DNA of 64,000 bases from Levilactobacillus brevis ATCC 14869 = DSM 20054 (GCF_001433855.1 NZ_AZCP01000002.1:186001-250000), one strand, 5' to 3'; shown: positions 1 through 9,157, counted from the stretch's first letter. Notes: a model not told the origin generated them from the letters alone. Made by a program: numbers and translations.

Positions 1-143
1 GTGCGGTAAGCTGCCGTGATGACCTTCAGTAAGTCAGGGCCTGGAACGTCTTCCAGGTCAGTTAAAGCCATTTCATCGTAGATCAAGTTCATCAACGGGG
101 CTATCTGAGGCGCATCCGTTGGTCGAGCTTCACGAATTATCAC
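1..143 (-). CDS. GNAT-type acetyltransferase, N-terminal fragment
   Basis: Only the first 47 codons are present; the rest lies beyond the left edge. Translation from a GTG at 143 gives MIIREARPTDAPQIAPLMNL and continues with an acidic helix. The IREARPTDA-type opening followed by a helix is typical of the first strand and helix of GNAT N-acetyltransferases, which move an acetyl group from acetyl-CoA to an amine. GGAGG lies at 151-155, seven bases before the GTG, and fixes the start. An 8-base complement of this ribosome binding site sits upstream (see findings). The substrate cannot be told. The family call rests on a short N-terminus, so it is moderate. Confidence 0.6.
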   Translation of the reverse strand, partial: MIIREARPTDAPQIAPLMNLIYDEMALTDLEDVPGPDLLKVITAAYR

Positions 144-280
144 AAAAAATCCTCCATTTCTAGTTCTTTAACCAGATTAACGGAGGATTACAGGTTTGTC
201 AAAGGATTTGCCGGGCACTCTATGAATGAACCCGTCCAGCTACCCGCTGACCAAAGATGAGGCCAACGAGGAACAAGACA

Positions 281-1057
281 CTAGCGGTGATCCATGTCCT
301 CATGGTGAGACTCCCTTCGTGTCGCTGTGGTTGCGGCCGATTTTTCTGTCCGCAACTCAGCGAGTTCTTGGCGAATTTCGCCTAAAATTTCCAGTTGAAA
401 TCGTTCGACTTCCATGGTGTGCGGCACCTGATTCTGTGCTAGATGATCAACCTTAGCATGTAGTAACCGCAACTCATGTTCAGATTTCAGGTTCACGTGA
501 TAGTCATTCTCAGCCATCATGCGATCCCGGTCAGCAGACCGGTTCTGACTCATCATGATGATGGGTGCTTGAATCGCCGCGACACAACTCAGAACTAAAT
601 TTAACAGAATAAAGGGGTAATTGTCAAAGTCGACACCAAATAAATGCAGCCCATTGACGATCATCCATCCCAGTAAAACAAACATAAAAATGAAAATGAA
701 GCCCCAAGACCCGCCAAAGCGCGCAACTTCATCCGACACCTTCTGACCAAACGTTAAGCTATTAGTGAGACTTTCGTTAACATCGATGATGTCATAGTCG
801 TCACTTTGAAGGGCTTTAGTCAATTTATGATTGATCTTCTTCGTTTGCTTTAAATCGGCATTGATCATGGCATCAACGTGATCCAACCGATATTTTAGAA
901 GATGGTGACCACAGATATAATCTGTCACCTTACTTTGGGGATAGTCACGCTTAATGCGATTCCGCAACCCTGCTTCCAACTCTGCTAACTGTAGACTCGT
1001 TTCCAGTGAGATTGGCTCACCATCCACTAAACACGTCAACTGTTCTTTTTCTGTCAT
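281..1057 (-). CDS. DUF1003 family membrane protein
   Basis: This 258-residue protein has a hydrophilic N-terminus of about 115 residues. The family signature follows: FGGSWGFI, a first membrane segment, then YPFILLNLVLS leading into a second segment ending QAPIIMMSQNR. A charged tail with a heptad-like pattern (LKSEHELRLLHAKVDHL) suggests a coiled coil. The two-segment core and the SQNR motif match DUF1003 proteins, which are widespread in bacteria and of unknown function. The gene starts 7 bases after the pseudouridine synthase stop, so it is probably the third gene of a small operon with the GcvH-like gene. Nothing in the sequence gives a biochemical role. Confidence 0.85.
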   Translation of the reverse strand: MTEKEQLTCLVDGEPISLETSLQLAELEAGLRNRIKRDYPQSKVTDYICGHHLLKYRLDHVDAMINADLKQTKKINHKLTKALQSDDYDIIDVNESLTNSLTFGQKVSDEVARFGGSWGFIFIFMFVLLGWMIVNGLHLFGVDFDNYPFILLNLVLSCVAAIQAPIIMMSQNRSADRDRMMAENDYHVNLKSEHELRLLHAKVDHLAQNQVPHTMEVERFQLEILGEIRQELAELRTEKSAATTATRRESHHEDMDHR

Positions 1058-1064
1058 TCCTGTG

Positions 1065-1949
1065 TCACTCCTCCGATAACTGGTGTATTAGGGCATGCCA
1101 ATCTGCCGGTAATTCACTGGTAAAATGCCGCTGTTCATCTGTAAAAGGATCTTCGAACGTCAGTGAAAGAGCCTGCAATGCTTGACGGTTGATACCAGTC
1201 ACAGACCCATCGTATAAGGCATCGCCAAGTAAGGGATGACCTAATGACGCAAAATGAGCCCGAATCTGATGGGTTCTACCTGTATGTAATTTAACAGCCA
1301 CCACGGTTGCCGTTGCAAAACGCTGTTGCACCCAATACTCGGTTTGCGCCGGTTTACCAGTCGGTGACACCATCTGATTATAACCAGTCGGATCACTCGC
1401 TAGTGGCGCATCAATCACCGCATGATCTGCCTCGAGTCGTCCACTGACAACCGCCAAGTAGCGTTTATCAATTTGATGGGCCGCCTGTAATTGACTAGCT
1501 AGACTGTTGGCCAACCGGTGCCGAGCAACCCACACAACGCCACTGGTAAACCGATCTAAGCGCGTTAAAATATGAGGCACTAAATTCTCGGCGTGTTCCG
1601 CTTCCCAGTATCCTTTTATCCGATTAACCAAGGTATCTGTTCGATTGGCTGGTCCTGGTACCACATTTAACCCAGCTGGTTTATCCACCACGAGCCAATC
1701 CCGATTTTCAAACAAAACGGTAATTGGCTCGCGACTGACAGCAACCGCCTCATCGGCAGTCTCCGGTGGAAACGTAACCGCAACGTGATCGCCCACTGCC
1801 AAAGTGACTGCCGGTGTGGTCACCTGCCCATTAACGCGAATTGTTCCCTGTTGTTTCAAATCGCTAAAGACCCGATGACTAATGCCCTGATTAGTCAAAA
1901 ATCGCTTCAAACTGGTTACGGGTTCTTTCACCTGCCAGTCGAGTTCCAT
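1065..1949 (-). CDS. RluA-family pseudouridine synthase
   Basis: This 294-residue protein converts uridine to pseudouridine in RNA, most likely at a position in 23S rRNA as for RluD-type enzymes. The N-terminal ~75 residues look like an S4-type RNA-binding segment (GISHRVFSDLKQQGTIRVNG). The catalytic domain carries the motif HILTRLDRFTSG with the invariant Asp, then GRTHQIRAHFASLGHPLLGD. The length is normal for the family. The ATG is preceded by AAAAGGAG about 9 bases upstream. It sits between the GcvH-like gene (18-base gap) and the DUF1003 gene (7-base gap). The exact target nucleotide cannot be read from the sequence. Confidence 0.92.
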   Translation of the reverse strand: MELDWQVKEPVTSLKRFLTNQGISHRVFSDLKQQGTIRVNGQVTTPAVTLAVGDHVAVTFPPETADEAVAVSREPITVLFENRDWLVVDKPAGLNVVPGPANRTDTLVNRIKGYWEAEHAENLVPHILTRLDRFTSGVVWVARHRLANSLASQLQAAHQIDKRYLAVVSGRLEADHAVIDAPLASDPTGYNQMVSPTGKPAQTEYWVQQRFATATVVAVKLHTGRTHQIRAHFASLGHPLLGDALYDGSVTGINRQALQALSLTFEDPFTDEQRHFTSELPADWHALIHQLSEE

Positions 1950-1967
1950 AGGCTGTTATCTCCTTTT

Positions 1968-2294
1968 CTATTCATCAATTAATTCGAGTAACCAGGCAAT
2001 TGAATCATCCCGATGATTCAATTGCTCAGGTTGCTGATTCAGCTGAGTATTCAGTTTTGTCACGCGTCCACTAAAGGGTAAGCGTAACGTCAAAGATTCC
2101 TGTTCACCGCGAATAATCATAAATGGCGTTCCCAATTTAACTGGACCTAGCGCAATCAGCCACTCAATTGCCGTCACTGGTCCCACCAATTGACGCCCGT
2201 TATCGGCAAACCCAATTTTCATGGCACCAGTCTCATCCGGTGTGACCCATAGGGCATCTGCACTAGCTTCAATTCGATCAATCATTTCGGTCAC
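1968..2294 (-). CDS. GcvH-like (lipoyl-fold) protein lacking the lipoyl lysine
   Basis: This 108-residue protein follows the layout of glycine-cleavage H protein: MKIGFADNGRQLVGPVTAI, a GTPFMIIRGE strand, then LPFSGRVTKLNTQLNQQPE and a closing WLLELID. Aligned by eye to the VESVKA..APVSG region of GcvH, the residue at the lipoylated Lys position is Gln (IRGEQESLTLRLPFSG). No gcvT or gcvP homologue is in the window. It therefore probably keeps the biotinyl/lipoyl fold but cannot carry lipoate at the usual site. It opens an operon with the pseudouridine synthase and DUF1003 genes. Function is unknown; a structural or lipoate-relay role would be guesswork. Confidence 0.6.
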   Translation of the reverse strand: MTEMIDRIEASADALWVTPDETGAMKIGFADNGRQLVGPVTAIEWLIALGPVKLGTPFMIIRGEQESLTLRLPFSGRVTKLNTQLNQQPEQLNHRDDSIAWLLELIDE

Positions 2295-2416
2295 CTCTCA
2301 CATTATCTTAACGGTCTAATTAGATTATATTTTACCATAGCACCAGAATCCACGGGAATTATTTCCCCTTTCACCACAAAACTGGTTATAATAAAGTTGT
2401 AAAGGGGGAGATATAA

Positions 2417-2617
2417 ATGTTCACTGGTACAGAATTAACGGGGATCTTAATTCTCGCAACCGGAATCGCCTTGATTCTATTGATGTTGGTCAAATTTTGG
2501 CCACGAATTAAGCAACTGGATACGGATACCTCAACACTCGTCGGTATTTTCACGCTGCTGGCCATTGGCCTGTTGGGACTAGGCGGCTGGCTGAGCTTTA
2601 GTGGCCTGCTCCACTAA
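2417..2617 (+). CDS. Small two-segment membrane protein
   Basis: This 66-residue protein has two hydrophobic stretches (about residues 8-25 and 42-60) separated by a short polar loop PRIKQLDTDTSTL. A strong ribosome binding site (AAAGGGGGAG) precedes the ATG, and TATAAT at 2387-2392 suggests its own promoter. It is followed by a clear bidirectional terminator. No family is recognised; it looks like one of the small integral membrane proteins common in lactobacilli. Confidence 0.65.
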   Translation: MFTGTELTGILILATGIALILLMLVKFWPRIKQLDTDTSTLVGIFTLLAIGLLGLGGWLSFSGLLH

Positions 2618-2642
2618 TCATTCGGCAATCAACCTGTACACG

Positions 2643-2680
2643 AAAAAGTTGTGACCCTTTAAGGGTGGTCACAACTTTTT
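2643..2680. terminator. Bidirectional intrinsic terminator
   Basis: A perfect 14-base inverted repeat (AAAAAGTTGTGACC and its complement) flanks a 10-base loop and ends in TTTTT on the plus strand and, by symmetry, on the minus strand. It terminates the small membrane protein gene. Confidence 0.85.
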
Positions 2681-2832
2681 AATTTCCGCCATTATTAAAC
2701 TGCCAATTCGAGTGTTTGAGGTGCTCAACTTGCTAAAGTCTAGTGCTAAGCCTGCCCCATGGCCGTACATAGCTTATACTGTTGTCATTCTCATAGCCAG
2801 ATCACACTGATTCAATGAGGAGGACAACAACG

Positions 2833-3003
2833 ATGACCGTCTATAAACCTATCTTGCCCACCAAACATCCCACACCGTCGGCTCCCAAGCCCAAGCTAAA
2901 CGTCGTCATCCATCCGCACCATCAAGCGGCATTTTTACGAAAGCACGCACAACAACCTGCGCCACATGCACGTCGATGGCACTCTTTTAGAAACACTTAT
3001 TGA
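2833..3003 (+). CDS. Small basic His/Pro-rich protein
   Basis: The frame opens at 2815, but GAGGAGGA lies at 2817-2824, so the ATG at 2833 is the better start. That gives 56 residues beginning MTVYKPILPTKHPTPSAPKP. The protein is rich in Pro, Lys, Arg and His and has no hydrophobic segment. The ribosome binding site and the strong terminator directly after the stop argue for a real gene. No family is recognised. Confidence 0.45.
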   Translation: MTVYKPILPTKHPTPSAPKPKLNVVIHPHHQAAFLRKHAQQPAPHARRWHSFRNTY

Positions 3004-3015
3004 TTATTCGAAATA

Positions 3016-3054
3016 CCTAGCCACTTCAGTACCTCATACACTGAAGTGGCTAGG
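3016..3054. terminator. Intrinsic terminator
   Basis: A 14-bp perfect stem (CCTAGCCACTTCAG and complement) with an 11-base loop is followed by TCTTTCTT on the plus strand. It lies between the small basic gene and the convergent acetyltransferase gene. Confidence 0.75.
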
Positions 3055-3083
3055 TCTTTCTTAATGTCCGTATTCGTTTATCC

Positions 3084-3647
3084 TTACTTTAATGGCTTAA
3101 TGACCCGCGCGGGATTGCCACCTAACACAACGTTGCTCCCAAATGACTTCGTCACAACCGCACCAGCGGCCACAATGACGTTATCTCCCAAAGTTACGCC
3201 GGGACAAATAATGGCACCACCACCGACCCACACATCGTCACCTAAAGTCACCGGTTTGCCGATTCCCATCGCGCCATTTCGGCGCAGTTCCGGTTCAGCG
3301 GGATGGTTAACTGAATAGATTTGCACCTTGGGACCCAATAAGCAATGCTTGCCAATCCGAATGGGAGCAACATCTAATATCGTACAATCGTAGTTGGCAA
3401 AAAAATCTTCTCCTACATAAATGTTATAACCATAGTCACAGCGAAACGTTGCATGAACCTCAACCTGATCTCCGGTTGCCCCAAATAGGCGTTTAATCAG
3501 TTGCTGACTTTTTTCGGGGTCCTGTTCACCCAATTCATTTAAGGCTTCAACCTGTTGTCGAGCCGCTCCCCGCTCTGCAACTAGCTCAGGGTCGTAGACG
3601 TTAAACAGCTCGCCAGTAATCATCTTTTCTTTTTCACTCTTGTCCAT
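3084..3647 (-). CDS. Sugar O-acetyltransferase (maltose/galactoside acetyltransferase type)
   Basis: This 187-residue member of the left-handed beta-helix acetyltransferases transfers acetyl from acetyl-CoA to a sugar hydroxyl. The N-terminal Mac domain is visible (MITGELFNVYDPELVAERGAA), followed by hexapeptide repeats and the conserved stretch VGGGAIICPGVTLGDNVIVA. The expected catalytic His is in the SVNHPAEPELR segment. It starts just downstream of the araA terminator. A clear paralogue lies at 10616-11179, on the other side of the ara genes, so the two bracket the arabinose cluster. The true acceptor is not known for most such enzymes; detoxifying or marking excess pentose is only a possibility. 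Confidence 0.85.
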   Translation of the reverse strand: MDKSEKEKMITGELFNVYDPELVAERGAARQQVEALNELGEQDPEKSQQLIKRLFGATGDQVEVHATFRCDYGYNIYVGEDFFANYDCTILDVAPIRIGKHCLLGPKVQIYSVNHPAEPELRRNGAMGIGKPVTLGDDVWVGGGAIICPGVTLGDNVIVAAGAVVTKSFGSNVVLGGNPARVIKPLK

Positions 3648-3671
3648 TTTAGTTAAACCACCTTTCGTTAA

Positions 3672-3712
3672 AAAAATGGCTGTGATTGCTCGCCGGCAAC
3701 CACAACCATTTT
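3672..3712 (-). terminator. Terminator of the ara operon
   Basis: On the minus strand, AAAATGGTTGTG pairs with CACAGCCATTTT with one mismatch and is followed by a T run. It lies 11 bases past the araA stop, before the acetyltransferase gene. Confidence 0.7.
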
Positions 3713-3723
3713 AAATGTTTAGC

Positions 3724-5148
3724 TTACTTGATGAACGCCTTTGTCATACCAACCATGGTAGCAAAGTCTTCCATTTGTTCTTCCGTTAAGGAGAAGGAAA
3801 GCATGGTGTGGTGACCACCGCCGGCCTTCATCCATTCCAAGGCACCAGTCTTCAAACCAACCTTAGGTGTCCAAAGTTGCTTAGCAACTGGCAAATTAGG
3901 TGTTTCGCCTTCAGGCTTGTTCGCATCAACAGCATAGCCAATCATCTTGAAGCCATCACGGAAGTCCGCAACGGTGACGTCAATGGCGTCGCCTTCAGAA
4001 CCAGTGAAGACCAAACGAGCTGGGTCAGCTTTACCACCAATATCCAATGGGTGAACTTCAACCCGTGGCTTGTCGGAAGCAATCGTTGGGTCGACTTCCA
4101 ACATGTGAGAACCAAGAATAGCTTCGTGGCCCTTACGTAGATCCAAGGTGTAGTCTTCCATGAAGGCTGTCCGATCATTGTGAGACATGATCTTCATCAC
4201 ACGACCCAAGGCAGCGGTCTTCCAATCACCTTCAGCACCGAAGCCGTAACCGTCACGAATTAATAATTGAGCGGCCAAGCCAGGTAATTGTTCCATCCCC
4301 CAGAGATCTTCGAAGTTCGTGGTGAAGGCAGTGTAACCGCCCTTTTCCAAGAAACGCTTGATCCCAAGGTATTGTTGTAATTGAACGCGAACGGAATGCT
4401 TATAAGTTTCAGCATCATTGTCCCCTTGAACCATAGTGTACTTGGATTCAAGATCGGCATATTCTTTATCAACGTCGGCATCAGAAACCTTATTGATTTC
4501 TTCAACTAAGTCGCCGATACCATAGTAATCAACTGTCCAGCCCATCTTGATTTGTGCTTCAACCTTGTCACCTTCAGTAACGGCAACATTACGCATGGTA
4601 TCACCAAAACGAGCAACTTTAACTTTAAAGCTTTCGTTGTAAGCAACCGCAACGTCTTCCCAACGTGCGATTTGGTCTTGAACGTCTTCATCACCCCAGT
4701 AGCCGTAAACAATCTTGTTGTTGACGTTTAGACGGGCATTGATGTAAGCATATTCACGGTCACCATGAGCACTTTGGTTCAAGTTCATGTAGTCAAAGTC
4801 AATGTCAGCATAAGGAATGTTGTTCAAGTATTGCGTTGCCAAGTGCAGCAATGGCTTTTGCAATAATTCTGTCCCACGAATCCAGTTCTTGGCTGGGGAG
4901 AACGTGTGCATCCACGTAATCACACCGGCAACCTTGTCGTTGTAGTTAACTTCTTTCATGAAGTTAGTGATGCTTTCGGCCGTTGTCATAACATCCTTGA
5001 AGACAACTTTGTAAGGCAACTTGCCGCTGGCGTTTAACTTGTCAGCAATATCTTGGGCGTCCTTAGCAACGGACTTTAATTGTTCTTCACCATAAAGGTG
5101 TTGTGAACCGGTAACAAACCAAAATTCATAATCTGGAACTGATAACAT
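3724..5148 (-). CDS. araA: L-arabinose isomerase
   Basis: This cytoplasmic 474-residue enzyme converts L-arabinose to L-ribulose, the first step of arabinose use. The N-terminus ([14 protein letters not shown]), the [17 protein letters not shown] segment, the [12 protein letters not shown] active-site stretch, GSHMLEVDP and the terminal GGGHHTML motif all match AraA. Metal-binding Glu and His residues lie in these segments. The length is exactly that usual for the family. It is the last gene of araE-araB-araD-araA and is followed by a terminator. Expression is expected to follow the AraR operator and the cre-like site upstream of araE. Confidence 0.98.
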   Translation of the reverse strand: MLSVPDYEFWFVTGSQHLYGEEQLKSVAKDAQDIADKLNASGKLPYKVVFKDVMTTAESITNFMKEVNYNDKVAGVITWMHTFSPAKNWIRGTELLQKPLLHLATQYLNNIPYADIDFDYMNLNQSAHGDREYAYINARLNVNNKIVYGYWGDEDVQDQIARWEDVAVAYNESFKVKVARFGDTMRNVAVTEGDKVEAQIKMGWTVDYYGIGDLVEEINKVSDADVDKEYADLESKYTMVQGDNDAETYKHSVRVQLQQYLGIKRFLEKGGYTAFTTNFEDLWGMEQLPGLAAQLLIRDGYGFGAEGDWKTAALGRVMKIMSHNDRTAFMEDYTLDLRKGHEAILGSHMLEVDPTIASDKPRVEVHPLDIGGKADPARLVFTGSEGDAIDVTVADFRDGFKMIGYAVDANKPEGETPNLPVAKQLWTPKVGLKTGALEWMKAGGGHHTMLSFSLTEEQMEDFATMVGMTKAFIK

Positions 5149-5196
5149 AATTGAGCACTCCTTTAGTATAATTTGGTTTTAAAATGGATAACAAAT

Positions 5197-5925
5197 TTAT
5201 TGACGCGCCGCGTGATCTTGGGAATGGGCATTGTTTTGACCATAATAAGCGTTGGCCCCATGCTTACGCAGGTAATGCTTGTCCAACAGATACTGTGGCA
5301 ATTCCCGATTAGCACGCGTCATTTGAGCAGTGTGATAGTCTTCTTCGGCAACCACTTCCAAAACCTTGGCATTGTAAACTGCTTTGGCTGGAGTTGGCCC
5401 CCAAGCGAAGGGACCGTGTTGACTAACCAAAGAAGCGGGAACGGCTTCGTAATCAATGCCGCGTTCCTTGAAGGTCTTCACGATGGTCTTACCCGTGTTG
5501 CCTTCGTAATCTTCTTCAATTTCTTCCTTAGTTAAGGCATCAGCAGCTGGTACATCACCATAGAACGTGTCCGCATGCGTCGTGTTCATTGCTGGAATAT
5601 CCATCTTAGCAGCGGCAAATGACACTGCCCAAGGTGAATGCGTATGAACAATTCCCCCAATATTAGGGAATTCATTGTAAAGAACTGTATGCGTTGGGGT
5701 GTCACTGGAAGGATTCATATCTCCTTCAACAACTTCACCCTTTAAGTTAACAACAACCATGTCACTGGGCTTCAAGTCATTGTAATCAACCCCAGAAGGT
5801 TTGATAACAAACAGGCCTTTGTCCCGATCAATACCGGAAACGTTACCCCAAGTAAAGGTAACCAATCCTAATTCAGGCAACTGCATGTTGGCGTCGTAGA
5901 CTTCTTGCTTTAAATCTTCTAACAT
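5197..5925 (-). CDS. araD: L-ribulose-5-phosphate 4-epimerase
   Basis: This 242-residue class II aldolase-fold enzyme converts L-ribulose 5-phosphate to D-xylulose 5-phosphate. TFTWGNVSGID is the phosphate-binding region. The zinc ligands are expected in the HTHSPWAVSFAA motif and in the later QHGPFAWG motif. The length is normal. It lies between araB and araA with short gaps (19 bases to araB, 48 to araA), consistent with one transcript. The D-xylulose 5-phosphate formed would feed the phosphoketolase or pentose phosphate route, whose genes are not in this window. Confidence 0.97.
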   Translation of the reverse strand: MLEDLKQEVYDANMQLPELGLVTFTWGNVSGIDRDKGLFVIKPSGVDYNDLKPSDMVVVNLKGEVVEGDMNPSSDTPTHTVLYNEFPNIGGIVHTHSPWAVSFAAAKMDIPAMNTTHADTFYGDVPAADALTKEEIEEDYEGNTGKTIVKTFKERGIDYEAVPASLVSQHGPFAWGPTPAKAVYNAKVLEVVAEEDYHTAQMTRANRELPQYLLDKHYLRKHGANAYYGQNNAHSQDHAARQ

Positions 5926-5944
5926 TCAATTAACCTCTCTTCTC

Positions 5945-7546
5945 TTAATCGCTAATAGCTTCGCCAGCGGCAGCTTCCACTGGCAAGCCAGCTTGATAAT
6001 TCTTGATAAACTCTTGATAACCAGCAACCCCAGCAGGTTCAGGACTCAACGTCATACTTTCAGGATTCTTGAAGACCTCTTGATCCAAGAAGTCTTCAAG
6101 GTTCTCACTCGTTTGACGTTGGGCATAAGCCGCCAAGACAGCCATCCCCCAAGGGCCACCCTCACCAGCCGTACTCATAACCGTGATGGGGATATTTAAA
6201 GCGTTAGCCAGTACTTGTTGACCAATTACTGGTGTCCGGAATAAACCACCCTGCGCAATCATCACGTCAGTTTGTACGTGTTCTTCGTTGACCAAAATAT
6301 CCATCCCGATTTGCAGTGGTGCAAACGCAGCATAGAGCTGAGTCAGCATAAAGTTTGGCAGAGAAAACTTGCTGTTAGGTGTTCGAACAAATAATGGCCG
6401 GCCGGCTTGAATCTTAGTAATGTTTTCACCAGATTGATAACTATAATTGACCAATCCACCCGCATTGGCATCTGCTTTAGTTGATTCCAAGAAAAGCGTT
6501 TCATACAGTCGATCTGGTTTCAGATCAACACCTAGCCGAGCAGCAAATTCACTGAAAATACTTGCCCAAGCGTTAATATCAGATGAGCAGTTGTTAACGT
6601 GGACCATGGCAACTGGTGAACCATCTGGGGTCATCACGATATCAATATCGCGATAAACCTTCGACAATGGTTTATCTAAGACATTCATGGAGAAGGCTGA
6701 TGTCCCAACGGAAATATTACCAGTCCGCTTACGAACACTGTTCGTTCCAACCATCCCTGTACCAGCATCCCCTTCAGGTGGTGCCATAACACTACCTGCT
6801 TCAAGGTTGCCACTGGCATCCAATAAGCTAGCCCCTCCAGCGGTTAGCTTACCAGCAATTTTACCGGCTGGTAAGATGTTGGGTAGGATATTCTCAATCT
6901 GCCATGGATACCGCTTAACATTATCTAAACTGCTAAACTTATCTAACATTGCTTGGTCATAACTACCAGTTTTTTCATCAATTGGGAAGACACCTGAAGC
7001 GTCTCCAACACCCAAGACTTTCTCGCCAGACAATTTCCAAGTAACATAACCGGCTAACGTCGTAATGAAATCAACCTTAGCAACATGGTCCTCATCATTC
7101 AAGACTGCTTGGTATAAGTGAGCAATGCTCCACCGTTGTGGAATATTGAAATCAAAGAGCTTGGTTAATTCATCAGCCGATTGGCCCGTAATATTGTTCC
7201 GCCAAGTTCGGAAAGGCACTAACAACTCATTGTTCTTATCGAACGCCAAGTAGCCGTGCATCATTGCACTAACACCAATCGCATTAATATGCTTCAAGCT
7301 AGCATGATATTTGCTTTGAACATCCGCCGCCATTTGTGTATAGCTCTGCTGGATACCGGACCAAACCTCTTCAAGTGGATAGGTCCAAACGCCATCCTCA
7401 AACCGATTTTCCCAAACGTAACTACCGGAAGCAATCGTATTGAAGTCATCGGTGACTAATACCGCTTTAATTCGAGTTGAGCCTAATTCAATCCCTAAGG
7501 AAACCTGCCCCGCCTCAATGGCTTGCGCCGTTTCGACTAAGTTCAT
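5945..7546 (-). CDS. araB: L-ribulokinase (FGGY kinase)
   Basis: This 533-residue FGGY-family kinase phosphorylates L-ribulose. The phosphate-1 motif is SLGIELGSTRIKAVLVTD. The catalytic Asp region is GDAGTGMVGTNSVRKRTGNISVGTS, and the late motif MIAQGGLFRTPVIGQQ is the adenosine/FGGY region. It belongs to the lactobacillar AraB type rather than the enterobacterial one. An unusual N-terminal stretch of about 15 residues (MNLVETAQAIEAGQV) precedes the first strand. The ATG has GGAGG upstream. It lies between araE (31-base gap) and araD, and its place in the ara operon supports ribulokinase over xylulokinase. Confidence 0.93.
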   Translation of the reverse strand: MNLVETAQAIEAGQVSLGIELGSTRIKAVLVTDDFNTIASGSYVWENRFEDGVWTYPLEEVWSGIQQSYTQMAADVQSKYHASLKHINAIGVSAMMHGYLAFDKNNELLVPFRTWRNNITGQSADELTKLFDFNIPQRWSIAHLYQAVLNDEDHVAKVDFITTLAGYVTWKLSGEKVLGVGDASGVFPIDEKTGSYDQAMLDKFSSLDNVKRYPWQIENILPNILPAGKIAGKLTAGGASLLDASGNLEAGSVMAPPEGDAGTGMVGTNSVRKRTGNISVGTSAFSMNVLDKPLSKVYRDIDIVMTPDGSPVAMVHVNNCSSDINAWASIFSEFAARLGVDLKPDRLYETLFLESTKADANAGGLVNYSYQSGENITKIQAGRPLFVRTPNSKFSLPNFMLTQLYAAFAPLQIGMDILVNEEHVQTDVMIAQGGLFRTPVIGQQVLANALNIPITVMSTAGEGGPWGMAVLAAYAQRQTSENLEDFLDQEVFKNPESMTLSPEPAGVAGYQEFIKNYQAGLPVEAAAGEAISD

Positions 7547-7577
7547 TTCGTTATGCCTCCTAAATCATTCAAAAATA

Positions 7578-8975
7578 CTAGTTATTTTGCGCCGTTTCAG
7601 CTTTCTTACCACGGTTAGTACCAGCAGCTTCGATTTCTTCAAGTGAGTGACCACGGGTTTCTGGAACACAGAAACGAACGAAGAGCACACCCAAGACACA
7701 GATAACACCGAAGACAGCAAACACCGCTTCTTGTGACATTGAAGCCGTCATGATTGGGAAGAGTAACCCAACGGCCCATGAACCAATCCAGTTAAAGGAT
7801 GATGCTAAACCAGATGCCCGGCCCCGAACAGCCAACGGGAAGACTTCACCAACCAGCACCCAAGTTAATGGCGCCCAAGTGAAGGAGTAAAAGGCCACGT
7901 AAATTGATAAGAAGACCACAATCATCATTGGACTTGCATTTGGTACCAAACTGTTAATTACAGCTGGTAGCAGGAAGGATAAAGCCATCACTGTACCACC
8001 TAAAGTCAACAAGGTCCGCCGATTGAATTTTTCAGCAATCCAGATATATAAGAGTGAACCAAGAACTAACAGAACACCTTGAACAATTGGCCACATCAAT
8101 GCAGAACTAGCAGCACTACCAGTTGCCTTTTCAACAATTAATGGAATATAGTAGAAGATTGCGTTGGCGCCTTGGAATTGCTGGAAAGCTGCCACACCAA
8201 CCCCAGCAATAACTAAGTAACGATATTTGCTATTGAATAAGGTTGCCCAGGATGTTTTAGCCATGTTACTTGATTCATTTTGTGCCGTTGCTTGAATTGA
8301 CTTAACTTCAGGTTCAACTTCTTCTGGTTTACGAACAAATGATAAAACCTGCCGTGCTTCATCTAAACGGTTAGCCTTGATTAAGAAGCGAGGTGATTCA
8401 GGCAGCTTAAGAACCCCAGCAAATAAGATAATTGCAGGAACAGCAGCTAGCCCTAACATTAAACGCCAAGAAATATTTTCTGGTAAATCCTTTAAAACAA
8501 AGTCAATAATGTATGAGATCAACATCCCAGAGACAATCATCGTTTGATTAATCCCAGACAAACTCCCACGTAATCGTGCCGGTGCCATTTCTGACATATA
8601 GGCTGGTACCAAAGCAGAGGCCGCACCAACAGCCAGTCCTAAAAATATTCTCATGCCAATCAGGTAAAACGTCCCGTTGTTAGGTGAAAATCCACATAGA
8701 ATTGAACCAATAGCGAAAACCAAAGACGACATTAGAATCATTCGTCGCCGACCAAGTCGATCAGCTAGCTGCCCAGCAATTGCAGCACCAAAGATGGCAC
8801 CGAACATCACAGCAGAAGTAACCCAACCAACTAATGACGCATTTGTTAAATTCCAGTCAGTCTTCAGAAAAGGTAGTGCTCCGGTCATAACACCAATGTC
8901 ATAACCGAACAAGATACCACCAAATGAACCGAAGAAGAAAATAAACTTACTGGAAACATTCTTTTTCTTATCCAA
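7578..8975 (-). CDS. araE: Arabinose/pentose:H+ symporter (MFS sugar porter)
   Basis: This 465-residue membrane protein has 12 predicted segments and the sugar-porter signatures: GYDIGVMTGALPFL in segment 1, GQLADRLGRRRMIL in the 2-3 loop, PESPRFLIKANRLDEA in the middle, and the late VPETRGHSLEEIE motif. It should bring L-arabinose, perhaps also xylose, into the cell with protons. It is the first gene of the ara operon; the AraR operator and a cre-like site lie in the 366-base gap before it. A good ribosome binding site (TAGGAGG) precedes the ATG. The specificity is inferred from the operon. Confidence 0.9.
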   Translation of the reverse strand: MDKKKNVSSKFIFFFGSFGGILFGYDIGVMTGALPFLKTDWNLTNASLVGWVTSAVMFGAIFGAAIAGQLADRLGRRRMILMSSLVFAIGSILCGFSPNNGTFYLIGMRIFLGLAVGAASALVPAYMSEMAPARLRGSLSGINQTMIVSGMLISYIIDFVLKDLPENISWRLMLGLAAVPAIILFAGVLKLPESPRFLIKANRLDEARQVLSFVRKPEEVEPEVKSIQATAQNESSNMAKTSWATLFNSKYRYLVIAGVGVAAFQQFQGANAIFYYIPLIVEKATGSAASSALMWPIVQGVLLVLGSLLYIWIAEKFNRRTLLTLGGTVMALSFLLPAVINSLVPNASPMMIVVFLSIYVAFYSFTWAPLTWVLVGEVFPLAVRGRASGLASSFNWIGSWAVGLLFPIMTASMSQEAVFAVFGVICVLGVLFVRFCVPETRGHSLEEIEAAGTNRGKKAETAQNN

Positions 8976-9141
8976 TTTTATTCCTCCTAAATCAAGGGGT
9001 TTATCAAAAATAATTGCTTACCCAAGTATTCATCATCTATCGAAAGCCCTTTCAATAATTCGTGACTCCCTGCGCCGGCATGCTTTAGGAATCACAATCT
9101 TATGAACCGCTTTCATTTATTGAACAAATACAGTTTATAAT

Positions 9142-9157
9142 ATTTGTACGCATAAAT
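9142..9157. promoter_or_regulatory. AraR operator
   Basis: ATTTGTACGCATAAAT is very close to the AraR operator of Bacillus and lactobacilli (ATTTGTACGTAC core, palindromic). It lies upstream of araE next to the araR gene. Confidence 0.8.

Noticed and set aside
9102-9116. cre-like ATGAACCGCTTTCAT upstream of araE
   Set aside because: The left half is one base short, leaving three mismatches to the consensus. The site at 9234 is better.
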